A stretch of 64,000 nt of DNA, from NCBI GenBank assembly GCA_023313575.1, contig JAJTTP010000020.1, forward strand, positions 780,876-844,875, written 5' to 3'. The position numbers and the translations under genes were made by a program. Positions 11,357 through 23,276 of the stretch are shown one piece after another. The notes under the pieces are model-generated. The model had not been told where the DNA came from, did not search any database, and saw only the letters and a program-made list of their open reading frames with translations. Source of the DNA: Eutypella sp. D-1. Its lineage: Eukaryota > Ascomycota > Sordariomycetes > Xylariales > Diatrypaceae. Position 1 is the stretch's first letter. Each line of letters opens with the position of its first letter.

Positions 11357-13745
11357 CTACTCGACGAGTAGGTTGTTGGTGACATTGCCTTCTTCATCTA
11401 CGTCGTTTTCTTCTCGGTACGGGTTTCTCCCAGCCCTCCTAACAGTTTCCTGTTCCTTGGGGCCCAGCCGAACTAGGTCGAAGCACGCGGGGAGCGGCAG
11501 GTCGCTGGATAGGAAATGGACCTTGAGATTGCGCGCCCGGTCGCGCACCGCCTGCTGATTCCGATCGTTCTCGAACTGCCCGTGGTTGGCGATCTCGGCC
11601 CACGAACATCGATGTTCCGCGATGAGATCAATCAGATGCAGCGATTCTTCGTTCGTCCATTTCGCACGAACCTGCCGGGGCTTCGTGTAGCTCAATTCCC
11701 GTCTGAGATTTCGAGCAGCCTGAGTCAGACTTGTAAAGTCATACTCCTGGACACCCTCGGCCCCAGACATGCTTGATGGGGGCCGCCTTTGCTGTTCTCG
11801 CATGGGTTGCCTAGGGCTTGCAAGAGCCCGCGATATTCTTGGGCGTTTAGGAAAGGCACCGGAAGAATCCCTATCTATCGGGTCTATCGGGCTAACCCTA
11901 TTGACTAAACGATCGTTCACCTCAAAATCATCATCCTCGTTGTCGTCGTCACTAATATTAGCCGGGCGCTTCGATGAGCCCTTTTGGGTTCCGGCAGGGC
12001 GTGGTTGAGAAGCTGTCCTTGAGTTCGGAGACAGGGAGGGCCCGGGCGAGTCTCGCTGGTCAAGGGAGTTCAGAGCTTGACTCGAGCCGGGAATGCGTGT
12101 TCTCTCTTGAACCTCTGAGGCCGTTGGTTTACCCTTCGCGGCTGGCTGGGACGGCTGCTTCAAGCCTCGCCTTACATCGGCCAGTGTGACCGAACCATCC
12201 AACAAACTGCCACTAGACAAAAAGCGTCAGTATTGTGCGCGACTAAAAGAAGTATATCGAATGGCTTACCTGGGACCCTTAAGTGCTGGTATATGGATAG
12301 CTTCGGGCTCAGATTCCGAGTCGGAATCTGAACTGGCTGGTGGATCCTCCGCAGGATCAACGAAAAGCGACTCGGATTCTTGCCGAGCAGGTTGGCTGCG
12401 CTGACTATTGGAAGCGGCCGGCTCGCCGGTCAGTCTACCCAAATTTTCCAAAGCCAAGGCTTCCAGATCACTCATTACTCTCTCCTCTGAGCAACGGCCA
12501 TCTACATAAGCTATGATCTTGGACATGTCTCCTTGAGTCATGTTCAGTTCTAATTCTTTCAGAAGATCTCGATAAGTTCCAGCAAGCACGTTATGCTCGT
12601 TGATATTGATGCCGGCAAGTTGCCTGTAAGTCCCACTCTCTGGGGTCTGCCGCGCATCAGACGAGGACGCGTTGTCATCCTCGTAGAAGAGGCTTGCTAG
12701 TGTCTGGGCTGGCTGCCTATCAGAAGGAGTCGCGAGGGCGCCGACAAGACAACGACACCGCACGCGAAAGGCTAAATTGAATAGGTCCTCGAATTCATTT
12801 TGGAAATCGTGTTCGGATTCGTATGGAGGGTCGTATAGAGTAGAAAATGCGCTGTTGTCGAGTTCTTGTAAAAGTGGAAGCGCACTCTTCTTGCCTTGTT
12901 TGATATCAAGCATGTCCATCAGCAGAGTCACGAGATTGGCAGAACGAATTGCTTTCCATGCGTTGTCTCGCAGTTGTAGGTCATCGCTGCTAATCGAACT
13001 TAGACTGCTCTCATCGAACTTGACGTAACGAGTACCCTTGTCGGAAAATGCGCTTCGTAAGGCATTGTAGGGTAATAGCGTCCACTCCAGATTCATCCTA
13101 TCTTGAACTGATGGAACGCCGTCCTTCACGGATCTTAAAAGGGAATGTATTTCCCCGCAGAGTGCCATGAACTTGGGGACTGCAACTTGTACAAATGCAT
13201 GCATCCTGGCTTCTTTCTCTTCAGCTGATTCAATGCTGTGGTCCATCTCAGCAGGTGATTCTGCATCTTCGGGCGGCACAAGTTCAGCTGCTGGGGGAAG
13301 ACCTAAAGAACAGGTCAGTCAGACAGTGTGGTCAAACCTAACCGGAGTACATCAACCCACGATTTGTGGGAGGTGCCTTAGGCGACTCCTCAGGCGACGA
13401 CTCCTCGGCACCTTCCTCGATCGCTTTCTGGAGCTCTCGCTCAGCTTCACCCTGAGACTCAAAGCTGGCTTCGTTGCCCGTGATAACACTCGTTCTTCGA
13501 CGATGCTGGCGCTCCTTGCCTTGCTGGGCTGTTTCTCTCGAAGAGCTTGCCTCCATAGGATCGCTATTAATAGCGGATGCGCCACTACGCGTAACCATTC
13601 TTAACGGCGGCTGAGTTTGCGATATCTCCTTCGGTTCTGTAGCTGCTGCATTACGTCGCGCGTTTCGCCTGGTCTGCCTGGCAGGGGCCTGAGACTCAGG
13701 CTCAACCGAGGACCGCGTTGTAAGACGCGTACGACGGCCCGACAT
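11357..13745 (-). CDS. Taz1/TRF-like telobox Myb protein, candidate telomere-binding factor
   Basis: Exons are complement(11357..12212, 12270..13302, 13361..13745), giving 757 residues. A basic, low-complexity N terminus (1-130) is followed by a helical region (about 160-360; FMALCGEIHSLLRSVKDG, MNLEWTLLPYNALRSAF) that resembles the TRF-homology dimerisation domain. A disordered acidic linker follows. Near the C terminus (about 655-705) lies one Myb/SANT repeat: KWTNEESLHLIDLIAEHR, WAEIANHGQFENDR and AVRDRARNLKVHFL. The last helix fits the telobox pattern (V-x-D-x-x-R-x-x-K) of TRF/Taz1 rather than general Myb factors. Family knowledge: such proteins bind double-stranded TTAGGG repeats and organise shelterin. 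The first intron could also use a GTTAGG donor at 13342, but that leaves only 40 nt, so GTGGGT at 13360 is preferred. Three telomere-like repeats lie upstream. Confidence 0.65.
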
Positions 13746-13932
13746 GGGTGTATAGTGCTTATCTTTTTAATTGCACCAAACGGCGATACCGCGATATGTA
13801 AAAATGAGGCTATTGAATCAAAAACAACGATAGATCTTCAACGATAGATCTTCGTAAAATGATATATTACTGCCTTGGTAAGGTTTGTGGTAGCCTGATT
13901 CAACGCAGGTAGTAATAACCTAGGTAGGGTTT

Positions 13933-13965
13933 AGGGTTAGGAGAGGGTTAGGAGAGGGTTAGGAG
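13933..13965 (+). repeat. three tandem 11-bp telomere-like units
   Basis: The unit AGGGTTAGGAG occurs at 13933-13943, 13944-13954 and 13955-13965, preceded by TTTAGGGTT, so one full TTAGGG and three GGGTTAGG words are present. They sit about 190 bp upstream of the start of the Taz1-like gene on its promoter side. Confidence 0.9.
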
Positions 13966-14518
13966 ATAATATGAAGGTTTCCGGTATATCCTCTGTTTAC
14001 CTATACCTTCTTTTACAAGGATAGCATGCTGGCTACCTAGGTAGGTATGTACATAGGCAGCTGCAAATAAGCGAGGATACCCGTGGACTTGGCTAGAATA
14101 GCCCGAATATTATTGGCCGGGTTTAATGAGTGGGTCCACATACCTAACACCATCGTACCTTCTAAGATATCAGGGGCAAGCTTGGATAATCTGCAACTTG
14201 GAGCGGCGTCTGCACAGATGCAGGTAACATTTGTACTTCGAAAACATAGGATGAATATGAGCTCATGAATATATATCTAATACCTAATAGATTAAACGAG
14301 TATCTGAACATGTCCGAGGAAACGAGTGAACCTCGGCCAGAACTTCTTTTTTACTTCTTCGGGCGATTTTCCCGACATCCCAGCCTAGGAAGTTCAATGT
14401 ACCTTTCTATGCCTTTCGTCTGCGTGGCCTGAACTTTGCCGCTGTCAAACGAGAGACATACGTAGGTATTCCAGGGGCATGAGCAAGCTCTGTGAGCCCG
14501 CCAGTATCGTTCTGGGTG
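13966..14518. other. intergenic
   Basis: Spacer between the Taz1-like promoter and the 3' end of the terpene cyclase. It holds TACCTAGGTAGGTA near 14034-14047. A 61-codon frame at 14083 has no recognisable content. Confidence 0.55.
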
Positions 14519-15963
14519 CTACTTCAATTGAATGACGGTCCCTTCGGCCATGGATTGCTGGCCGATCCCATAGCGCCCCGTTCGAAGGCTCCAGTAGAGA
14601 TTCCCAGTGCAGTTGAACCTGCACGTGTCGATCAACGAGCGCAGGGTGGCCGAGGTGGCTTCGTCGTCGATGTACTTCTCCAGCAACTTCTCGGCTGTGC
14701 GGTCGAACGCTTGGATCTCCTTTTGGACCATGCCGACTACTTTGGCCACCACTATGTCCATATCCCCGTAGTGGTGGTAAAGGATCGGAACTAGACTGTC
14801 CACCGTTTTCTGGGCCTGTATGCGTGTCAGCGATCCGACTGCCTGCTGAGCTTTGTGTAGGAAAGGAGTTCTCACCACTTCTTTCTTGATGGAGAGAAGA
14901 TCGTTCACGCTTCTGTTGTCAGCACACCGTTTGGACAGGAGTGCCTTAAGGAACTTACACCCAAATGATAATGTTCGTTTGGTCCCATAGGACCCTTATG
15001 TCTGGATCGTTGAGAACATGGATAGGCACACATTTTCCATGAGCATACCTATTTCCTTTTAGCACATGGTCTCCCAGCTCTTTCCGAGCCCGACTTACTC
15101 CATAAAGAAGCATGTGACGCCGACGGCGCTCGTGCCCTGCCGACAGTTTATATATTCGGCCAGGGTAGGTAGGTTAGGGCTGAGTCGGCGTCTTTGCTCC
15201 AGCTCGCTCGTCTGGAAAAAGAAGTCGAGCTCCTTAAAGAGGACCTCCCTATGCTCTGTCGTGCCCGCCATTAGTCGACACCCTTGAGAGTAGGACTTTC
15301 TTGCTCTTACCGATCGAGTAAAAGTCACAGACGGCATCACCGATGACCTTGAAGAAAGCAATTATCTTGTTGGCTGGGACAGGTACTTCTTCAGTCGACA
15401 GGCCAAGGCAGTATTTGACGTATCTGGCCGTTTCTTCGCGGTATCCCTGTGCGGCCGCAAAGTCGCCCGACAGGGCGCCGACCTCTGCGTCGATTTCTAC
15501 CACCGGGTTAGGACTAGATGCGGTAAAGACCTTGCCTCACTCACCATCGTCCCAAAGGAAGAGCTACATCAACCATTAGCTTCATATAACAGCATTGTGC
15601 TGCTACACAAGAGCGACTTACCCAAATCGTGACACATATAAGGATGTGAGAAGCTTCCAGGGAAGCCATGGGCCAAAAAGTCGCGCTGAACAACGCGAAA
15701 TCGGCCTTGCGGAGCTTTTCGAGCTCATCTACTGACTTTGCGGCCCTGTGAATAACTTAGCATTCCCCCAGTTACTCTGCAGCTCTCTTGAGGATCTGGC
15801 TAACTCACTCCTGGAGTCTCGCAGGCACAAGGGACCGCAGCTCATCGAGGGTCGGGTTCACCGCCTGGGGCCACTCCTTGAAGACCTCCTGGAGATCCGG
15901 GATCCGGAGGACCTGTCCTTTGAGGTGCCCGAGCAGCTCCGCGCGCGCTGGGGAATCTAGCAT
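14519..15963 (-). CDS. class I (sesqui)terpene cyclase
   Basis: Exons are complement(14519..14815, 14876..14912, 14959..15048, 15099..15255, 15311..15496, 15545..15563, 15622..15745, 15809..15963), giving 354 residues, typical of fungal single-domain cyclases. Metal-binding motifs are visible: DDEID (98-102, after FLWDD) and the NSE triad N247-D-L-L-S251-I-K-K-E255. The pyrophosphate-sensor Arg is R200, 47 residues before the triad, and the C-terminal RY pair is at 337-338. Family knowledge: these enzymes ionise a prenyl diphosphate (usually FPP) and cyclise it in the cytosol. The intron 14875..14816 is 60 nt, in frame and stop-free, so automated callers may keep it as coding; the family alignment says it is removed. 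No P450 or other tailoring gene is adjacent, so this looks like an orphan gene. The product cannot be predicted. Confidence 0.85.
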
Positions 15964-18900
15964 GGCGACGATTTCTAGGAAACTAGGTAACTCTAATACA
16001 ACTCAATGGAAGGTTGGATTTCTTGGGCTAAGGAGAGTCTTGCGCTTTGGTGCAGAAGCTTCATAGGTCCTAGGAGCCGTTGATCGAGTCCTTTATATCC
16101 TCAGCCTGACGACGCGCTCCGATCTAGGCTATCAAGAGAAGGGCATTGCAAGACGTGTCATATCGAAGCCCAAGTCCCATCAGCCCTCCTTCTCGTCGTC
16201 GATCTCGATAACCTGATGTCAGACGATGACCGATTGGAAGCTGTACGACATGACGGGTTTGATGGCGAATGAGTAACCGCAAGGCGGATCGTTCGTGTTG
16301 GGTGTTGAAGCATGCTGTCCTGGATTACAAGGACCGTGATGGTAGAGCAAACGACTGCCAGAAAACGACCTCCAGTGGACTAGGAGAGTTGTACAAAGCT
16401 TATGAGATAAACCTTCTTTCCAAATGACCAGGTCACAACCTTCGCCGTCCAGATTGTGCTTATCGTCAATTGAAGGAGTCGGGATGAAAAAAGCGAACAC
16501 CCACTGCTTCATCCCCCCCCCCCTCCTCCCCACCCCCGCGGGGAGAAATCCTGATTCCATCTCCTCGCTGTGGCCTTGGATAACTGTGTTGGTTGATGTA
16601 TCAGATTGTGGCCGATAAGCTGGACTAGCATCACGAGGGCCTTGCTTACCTCCCAACGTCACTCATATACCGACTTTAGAACTCGGTGGAATAACGGATG
16701 TGCGGTGGAAGCTCCGTCGCTGACAGGACAAATCCGCATGCACGCCACGATCGCGGGTTAGGTAAGTTAGGGAAATGACGCTTCGTACGTAACACAAAAC
16801 GGCCTTGCACCTCCGCTGGCGTTATCGGTTGACGAGACCGAAGTGTAGCCGTTACAATATCTTACCTAGCTGACACATATATATACAGGGGATCACGTGA
16901 GCTTTGTGGCCGATTGTTGCTTGGGCTTCGCTGACAACTCGCACAACGCCTCCCCCACCCCCTTATACACACGCCCCCAATGCTCCTGCACAGCTAATCG
17001 CTGCACCGATATTTCCGAGTCCGTGCATGCTATATTATTATGACGAAGTGACGATTTCCCGCGAAGACCACCTGCAAGCCGTATTCCCCTACGCCGGTCT
17101 GCGCTCCGATCAGCAAGCACAAGCCCCGGCTTGGCAAGCTGACTTAGTGGACGAAGTTATATGCCTACCCAGGCTACTGTAATTCTTACAGTAACTACTA
17201 AGGATTCGTAGGAAAAGAATTTGCTCAACTGAATGGTGTAAGGAATACGAGTGACAATGTCAGCGATTCCGCTGACAGTGAGTTCCTAGTAATAGAAGCA
17301 AGGCATCACTTGATAGCGGCCGGGAAGATGAACGGCGAACCCCACTCCGGGGTGCGGAGGACCCACCGAACCGTTTAGTTTCCTGGCGGCCCGAGGGCAA
17401 AGTCGGTCGTCGGTGGGTCGGGTTACATTGCCTACAGAGGTGACATGTGCGTGTGCTACACAGGCTGAGACGCGACGTCTCGTAAATTCGGGAGGAGGGG
17501 AGGGTGTGGTACCCGTAGCGGACACGGATTTAGAGATGCTATGCTATGTCGTCTGCGAAGGCTTGTAGTTTTTGCTTAGCTGACGCATGCACTGACGCAT
17601 TGAAATGCGTGGACATCAAATGCCTACGCAAATCCCGGCCGGATAGATAACGGATCCCCGACCCCGATTCTTCACTAACTAGACTTCTGTATATAAAAGG
17701 GAGGAGGATATTTGACAGGCCGATGGAGAAGCATGTGCATAGAGTTACTACTAGATAAGATCGAGAGGGGGGGGGGGGCGCGGGCTCCTTCTCTCTCGGC
17801 CATAGGCAATGGGCAGCAAACAGCATTACGCAAACACTTCATGCCGGGCACATTTAGATCTAAGCAGGTGAAAAGCTCGTCTGGGAATTGATTGGTCGAG
17901 AAGAACGTGTCACCAGCCAGTTGCTGTCGCCAGAAGAGGACGACGACAAGACAGCTTTCCGCTTCGAGCCATGGTCATACACTAGAATGTAGATAGGCCG
18001 GCAGGTCGGCAGACGGGGGGAGAGACATGTAGGTATACTATGTTTGTTGGCCGCAGTTCATTAGGCCTTGTGCCTTGCCTTCTAGCCAACCCCTGCATAT
18101 GAATTATATTAGCTGGATTAGTTGGGAGTACTACCATGTAGGGAGGTGCGGCATGGATATACGTATGCCGTGCCCCTTTTCCAAGTTTGGATAGCAGGTA
18201 GCTATTTATATCTATTTCGGTTGGGTACGTTATGGGGGTACATTATGGGGCTAAATGGGACGACTCCAGAGGCTCGAGATGCTGGTATCGAATGGGGTTA
18301 TGCAACAAAGAATAACTATAGGAAGTCCTATCTATCTGTACCCAGCCAAGCCAGATTGCGTGGACGAATATGTGGGACTTCGTATCTTTTGATATAACTT
18401 ACGTTATGTTGTGCATGTAGATGGGCAGAATGGGCAGAATCGGGGCTTAGGTATGCGTTTATCCATCAATTCAGCCAAGCTCGTATGTAACTTCCACTAC
18501 TACTAGGTACCTGGGGCTTGGTGGTGGTGTTAAATTGGAAAAGTTAATTGGCATATCCAGATCAGATCTACCTAACCCGACTTGGAGTCCAAGCATTTTT
18601 ATCTTCTGCATTTGTAAATTGTCTGGTCTGTCTTGTCTTGCCTTGTCTCTTGTCTTGTCTCTTGACTTTTTTCTAAACTACACGTAACTCCACGTACCCC
18701 GTAACTTACTTATCTTGGAACTTCTTCTCTAAACCTCTTGTTCTTCTATTTCTTCCTCTCCCTTCTCCCTTTCCCCATATTTGCCGTATAAGCCAGCAAC
18801 AAGAAAACGAGAAACGGCATAGTTAATACTTTTTACGGTCTGTCGCTTCTGGCATCAGCTAACTAACTTATTATTAACCCCCTATTCCGTTCTATCATTT

Positions 18901-19449
18901 ATCAACTGATAGGAATAGAACCTGGGGCCTGGACCGTTCCATTCCGGGACTCTTGTCTGTCTATCTATATACGAATCACACTCACTCTCCTTAATGAATA
19001 CCCCTGGTGGCGCGTGAACACAACAGACCTTTCTCAAAAGTGTTCATCACAACAGCATATGAAGTGTATGGATTGTATGGATTGTATGGGTGGTTAGCTA
19101 CACACACATACACACAACTGCGGAACACCACCCTTTTTCTTTTTGCGCCAACGTCATCGCTGTCACAAACCTATACTCTATTTCGCGAGGCCCTGTCCAC
19201 GAGCACGAGACCAGCTAGTCCTGTCCTCATGCAATACCCGGCACGGCACCAAATTTATTAATCCACGTTCCCGTTCCGCCTCTGGCCAGGTAGCACGACA
19301 CAGTACGACACAGCACATTACAGCACATTACAACGTGACTGTTTGTCCGCGCACACTTATCAAGCACATACGTCTATCGTACTAGTACTAGCATTATACC
19401 CGATCACTAGACCCGATCCCTGGGACACCAGGGAAGTCAACTGCCCATC
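15964..19449. other. large intergenic region
   Basis: This spacer of about 3.5 kb separates the divergent terpene cyclase and Gdt1-like genes. Apart from the doubtful frame at 16219-16662 I see no gene. It has G/C homopolymers (16507-16518, 17765-17778) and TGTCTTGTCT-type pyrimidine repeats (18625-18665), with a pyrimidine-rich stretch to 18780. Confidence 0.5.
16219..16662 (-). CDS. doubtful small hypothetical gene
   Basis: An open frame of 147 codons ends TGA at 16219. It contains a plausible GTAAGC donor right after its fifth codon and a CAACACAG acceptor about 60 nt on, which would keep the frame. The product has several Cys (GCDLVIWKEG, LCTTLL, PCNPG, PCGYSF) but no domain I recognise and no signal peptide. 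It lies in a wide spacer upstream of the terpene cyclase. It may be chance. Confidence 0.15.
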   Translation of the reverse strand: MTLGGKQGPRDASPAYRPQSDTSTNTVIQGHSEEMESGFLPAGVGRRGGGMKQWVFAFFIPTPSIDDKHNLDGEGCDLVIWKEGLSHKLCTTLLVHWRSFSGSRLLYHHGPCNPGQHASTPNTNDPPCGYSFAIKPVMSYSFQSVIV

Positions 19450-21166
19450 ATGAGGATCCGGCATCAGTCTGCACCTCTACTTCTCCTTCTCCTGCCCTCC
19501 GTCGTCTCTGCTGCTGCTGTCCCGGATACCGGATATTCCGGCGCACAATCTAATTTGGACACCACCTCCTCCACCAAATCCAAGATCGATGTTGGTACCA
19601 AAAATGCCCCCGTCGATGGCAAGGATGGCATGCCTCACGAGGGCCCCTTCATAACTACCGACAAGGATCGAAAGAAGACAACCGATGCTTCTGACCTGTC
19701 CGACCCAAAACGCCTCCCGACCCTGAAAGATAGCTCGTCCGACTCCATAACCATCGACGGCAAGAAGATACCAGAATCCAACGACGGCGTCATGGACGAC
19801 CCGAATCACGAGCCACCCAAGCAGGGGACCATTGGCACCGAGGGTGGTGTCAGTGAGAAGGACAAGGCTCGGAAGGTGAAGGAGGGCGAGACGGGCGAGA
19901 AGGCCGAAAATGTTCCCATCACCCCCAACGAGGTGCCCCCCGAGCTTGAGGAGGTTACCGATGGCAAGGATTCCTCCAAGGATAAGAGCAAAGACGACTC
20001 GTCTCGGACAACGAATGATCTCGTAGGCGGCTTCGAGGTGAGTCTATTAACTAATATGAAACCCGAGCCCTTAACCGCCGTGAAATGGAAATAGAATGCT
20101 GACGTTGAGATCTACTTATAGAAGCCGGACCTACCAGGCAAACCACGCGAGGATCCCCAACCTATTCCGAACTCCGCCCATAAGGATCACCTCGATGTAG
20201 CAAGCTCTTCGCACTCGACCTCTACGACCTCTACGACCTATACCGACGAACACGACGACGGCATTACCCAGCCATTCCACTCTTTCGTCCTCTCCCTGAC
20301 CATGATCCTCGTCTCCGAAGTTGGCGACAAGACTTTCCTGGTTGCCGCCCTTATGGCGATGAAGCATGATCGTATGGTCGTCTTCTCCGCTGCCTTTGGG
20401 GCCCTGTTCGTCATGACGGTCATATCTGCGATTCTGGGCCACACTGTCCCGGCGCTGATACCGAAAAGGATGACGGCTTTTGCTGCTGCTGGGCTGTTTC
20501 TGATCTTCGGCATCAGGTTATTGCGCGAGGGTATGGCCATGGATCCCAACGAAGGTGTCACGGCGGAGATGCAGGAGGTCGAGCAGGAGCTCCAGGAGAA
20601 GGAACACCAGGCCCTGAAGCAGGGCCGCCGGCGGTCTTCCGTAACCCCTTACGCGCTGGAGATGGGTCTGAACCGCAACCGGAAGTCGCGGTCGCAGTCA
20701 AGGTTCCCGACGCCACCGCGCAGCCCGTCGACGTCTCCGCCCCGAAGCCCCTCGCCCCGCGGCGGGTTCCTAGGGGGGGTCGGCGTGGGCCTCTCGAATC
20801 TGTTCTCGTTGCTGCTGAGCCCCGCATGGGTCCAGACCTTCATCATGACGTTCCTGGGCGAATGGGGCGACCGGAGCCAGATCGCGACGATCGCCATGGC
20901 GGCGGGTCAGGACTACTGGTGGGTGACGCTCGGCGCGTTGGTCGGCCATGCGTGCTGTACCGGAGTGGCCGTGCTCGGCGGCCGTGCCATTGCCGGCCGC
21001 GTGAGTCTCAAAGTTGGTATGTAATCATTGCTCCCTCGAAGATTTGTTTCCCTCATCAATTTCCCCCAAGAGAAATACTAACCAGCCCGACACAGTCACG
21101 ATGGGTGGTGCGGTTGCATTTTTAGTTTTCGGCGTTATCTACTTATACGATGCGTTCTACGGTTAA
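19450..21166 (+). CDS. GDT1: Gdt1/TMEM165 (UPF0016) family Golgi cation antiporter
   Basis: Exons are 19450..20037, 20122..21016 and 21096..21166, giving 517 residues. A signal peptide (about 1-22, LLLLLLPSVVSAAAVP) precedes an unusually long hydrophilic, Lys/Asp-rich lumenal stretch of about 215 residues. The first transmembrane cluster carries the signature EVGDKT (about 262-267). A basic Ser/Arg-Pro-rich loop (about 360-415, SPSTSPPRSPSPRGG) follows, then the second cluster with EWGDRS (about 443-448). Family knowledge: the two E-x-G-D-[KR]-[TS] motifs form the cation site of Gdt1, which exchanges Ca2+/Mn2+ for H+ at the Golgi and supports glycosylation. Typical family members are shorter because they lack the long N-terminal stretch. 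Confidence 0.92.
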
Positions 21167-23276
21167 AAACATCAGCGACTTTTTACCGAGCACTCTCCGG
21201 CCCCCTTACTCACGAGCAACGCCCGCGCGCCCCCTTCAAAACACATTATCATTGTAATATAAGAAACAAAATACTGGTAGCGGCTGTGCCTTCGTTTCTC
21301 GTTTCTCCTGGAGCATTTCACACTGTTGGCGGCGGTGGTTGTTAAGAAGAGGATGTCTCTATCTGGCTGGCTGACTGACTACACGCTGCGTCCACATTGC
21401 ACTATTACTGGGCTAGACTTCTCTGGGTGGGCTGGTGAATAGGGGATGATGGTAAGGGGCCGGCCCGGTCGTCTCTATTTCCTTTTAATCTTAACAGGCG
21501 ACAAAAAACACAATACCATATATGTACTATATAAACACGGGAAGGGGAGGGAAGGCAAGGAAGGGAAGGGAATACCCTAGAGTAGCGGGAGGGATGGGAT
21601 GTCACACGAGCCGGTCCGGGGCGGTGGTAGTTGTATAGACATGGGCGGTCTACATACGTGTTAGGTACGTGAGAAGTGGGGGGCGGGCGCAAGTTGAGGG
21701 CTTATTACCTACCTGCCTGTCTGCCTGCCTGCCTACATGTGATAAAAAGAAGTAAAACGGGGGGGGATCGACACGCCCCCTCGGCATAGCAGGGGCCGGA
21801 GTTCTCGGCTAGGAGATTACGGACTTTAACTACCTAGGTAGCTAGTACCCTACGGACCGAACTAGCCATGTAGTTAGTTAGGAAACTAGAAGGGATGGCG
21901 CGGCCATAGAATTGAAGATCTATCTACACATGTGTATACCAGTATTTATTCAATGAACTTAGGGGTTGTAAGGCTTTTTAATTAACAGCCATGGAGAAGA
22001 AGCAGACATGGAAGGGAAGAGCGGTGTTTGTCTACTCACTATACTACTACTACCTTCTATGTCTGTCTGGGTTCGCATGGTGTAGAGAGCTCTCTAGTTG
22101 GCTGATTTTCCCGCCTCTGACTGCTTGGACTTGCCTTTATAGAACTCGATAAACCTGAAAGGTGCAGATACCTAGTAGATTATATATGTATGTAAGTATA
22201 TAAGCCACGCCACTGCTTTCCAATCCAATTCCGAGCCCAAGGATCTCCCGGCCGGCCGCAATATAGTATACATACCTAAGTAAGTATGTAGAGGTGCCCA
22301 GGTGGGAAGGGAGGGGTTAAAAAGGAGAGCAGGGGGGGCGCAAGGGGAGGGCGGCTATGTAAGTATGTGTGTACTGGACTGTTAAGCTGGGAAAAGGGAT
22401 CCCTACCTACTTACCTACCGACTTACTCTGATAACTCATAAAATACCTAACTAAAACCCGACCCCGCATTCATCCATCATCACCGACCGACCCGCCCCGC
22501 CCTGCCGGAGATGTGTGATTATTCAACCCCCATACAAGTTCACTTGGGTTAAGTAGGTATGATGATGAACGAAAACCCAGAACAGGGAGGGAGGGTAGGG
22601 GTAGGGTAGGGGTAAGGTAGCATACCTACTTAGGAGGTACCTTGTAGATAGCGTAGCAGCTGAGTTGGCCGCTTATAAACTTCGCCTGTCGCCTGTCTTT
22701 AGTTGTTCTCTTCTATAAACGTGGAGAAAGTACCGGTTAATGTTTTGGTTTCTAAACCCTCCTCTCTCTCTCTCTTCCTCCCTCTCTTTCTCCCCTTTAC
22801 CTTCTACAGCTCTCTCGTGATTGTTTTCGTTGCATTGTATAAGTTAGTGCCTCTTGATGCAGGTATTTATTTATAAGTAACTGGACAATAAACACTCCAC
22901 CTTAACTGCACTTCACTTGTTAGCGGGCCGATCACGGCCGGATCCCGATCTCATCTCACGATCTCGTCTAAGTAAGGGAGCGGGGTCTCGTATATATATA
23001 TATATATATATACACGTATATATACAACCGACTAGTTACGACCCTTCTTTTCCCTCCTGGGATACTTGAATGTAGAGAAGCGGAACCAGACGTATAAACA
23101 AATAAATAAAAAAGGAGACAAACCCACCTCGAGATATTTCAAGCAACCGAGCGCGATCACCAAACCATCCCACCAAACCAATCGCAAGCACCAGCACCAA
23201 CCCGCACCCCGTCTTCCTTACACCACCCCCCACCCAACCCCACCCCATACCATACCATACCACCACACACGCCACA
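21167..23276. other. intergenic region
   Basis: Spacer of about 2.1 kb between two co-directional genes. It contains (CTGC)n near 21715-21735, many TACCTAGGTA-type motifs, a CT-rich tract (22757-22800), a (TA)n run (22991-23013), and (CCATA) repeats just before 23277. No gene is seen. Confidence 0.55.

Noticed and set aside
14816..14875. Extra 20 residues in the terpene cyclase
   Set aside because: The stretch is open but has GTGAGA and ATACAG borders and a CTGAC branch point, and would separate the NSE triad from its usual following helix; it is an intron.
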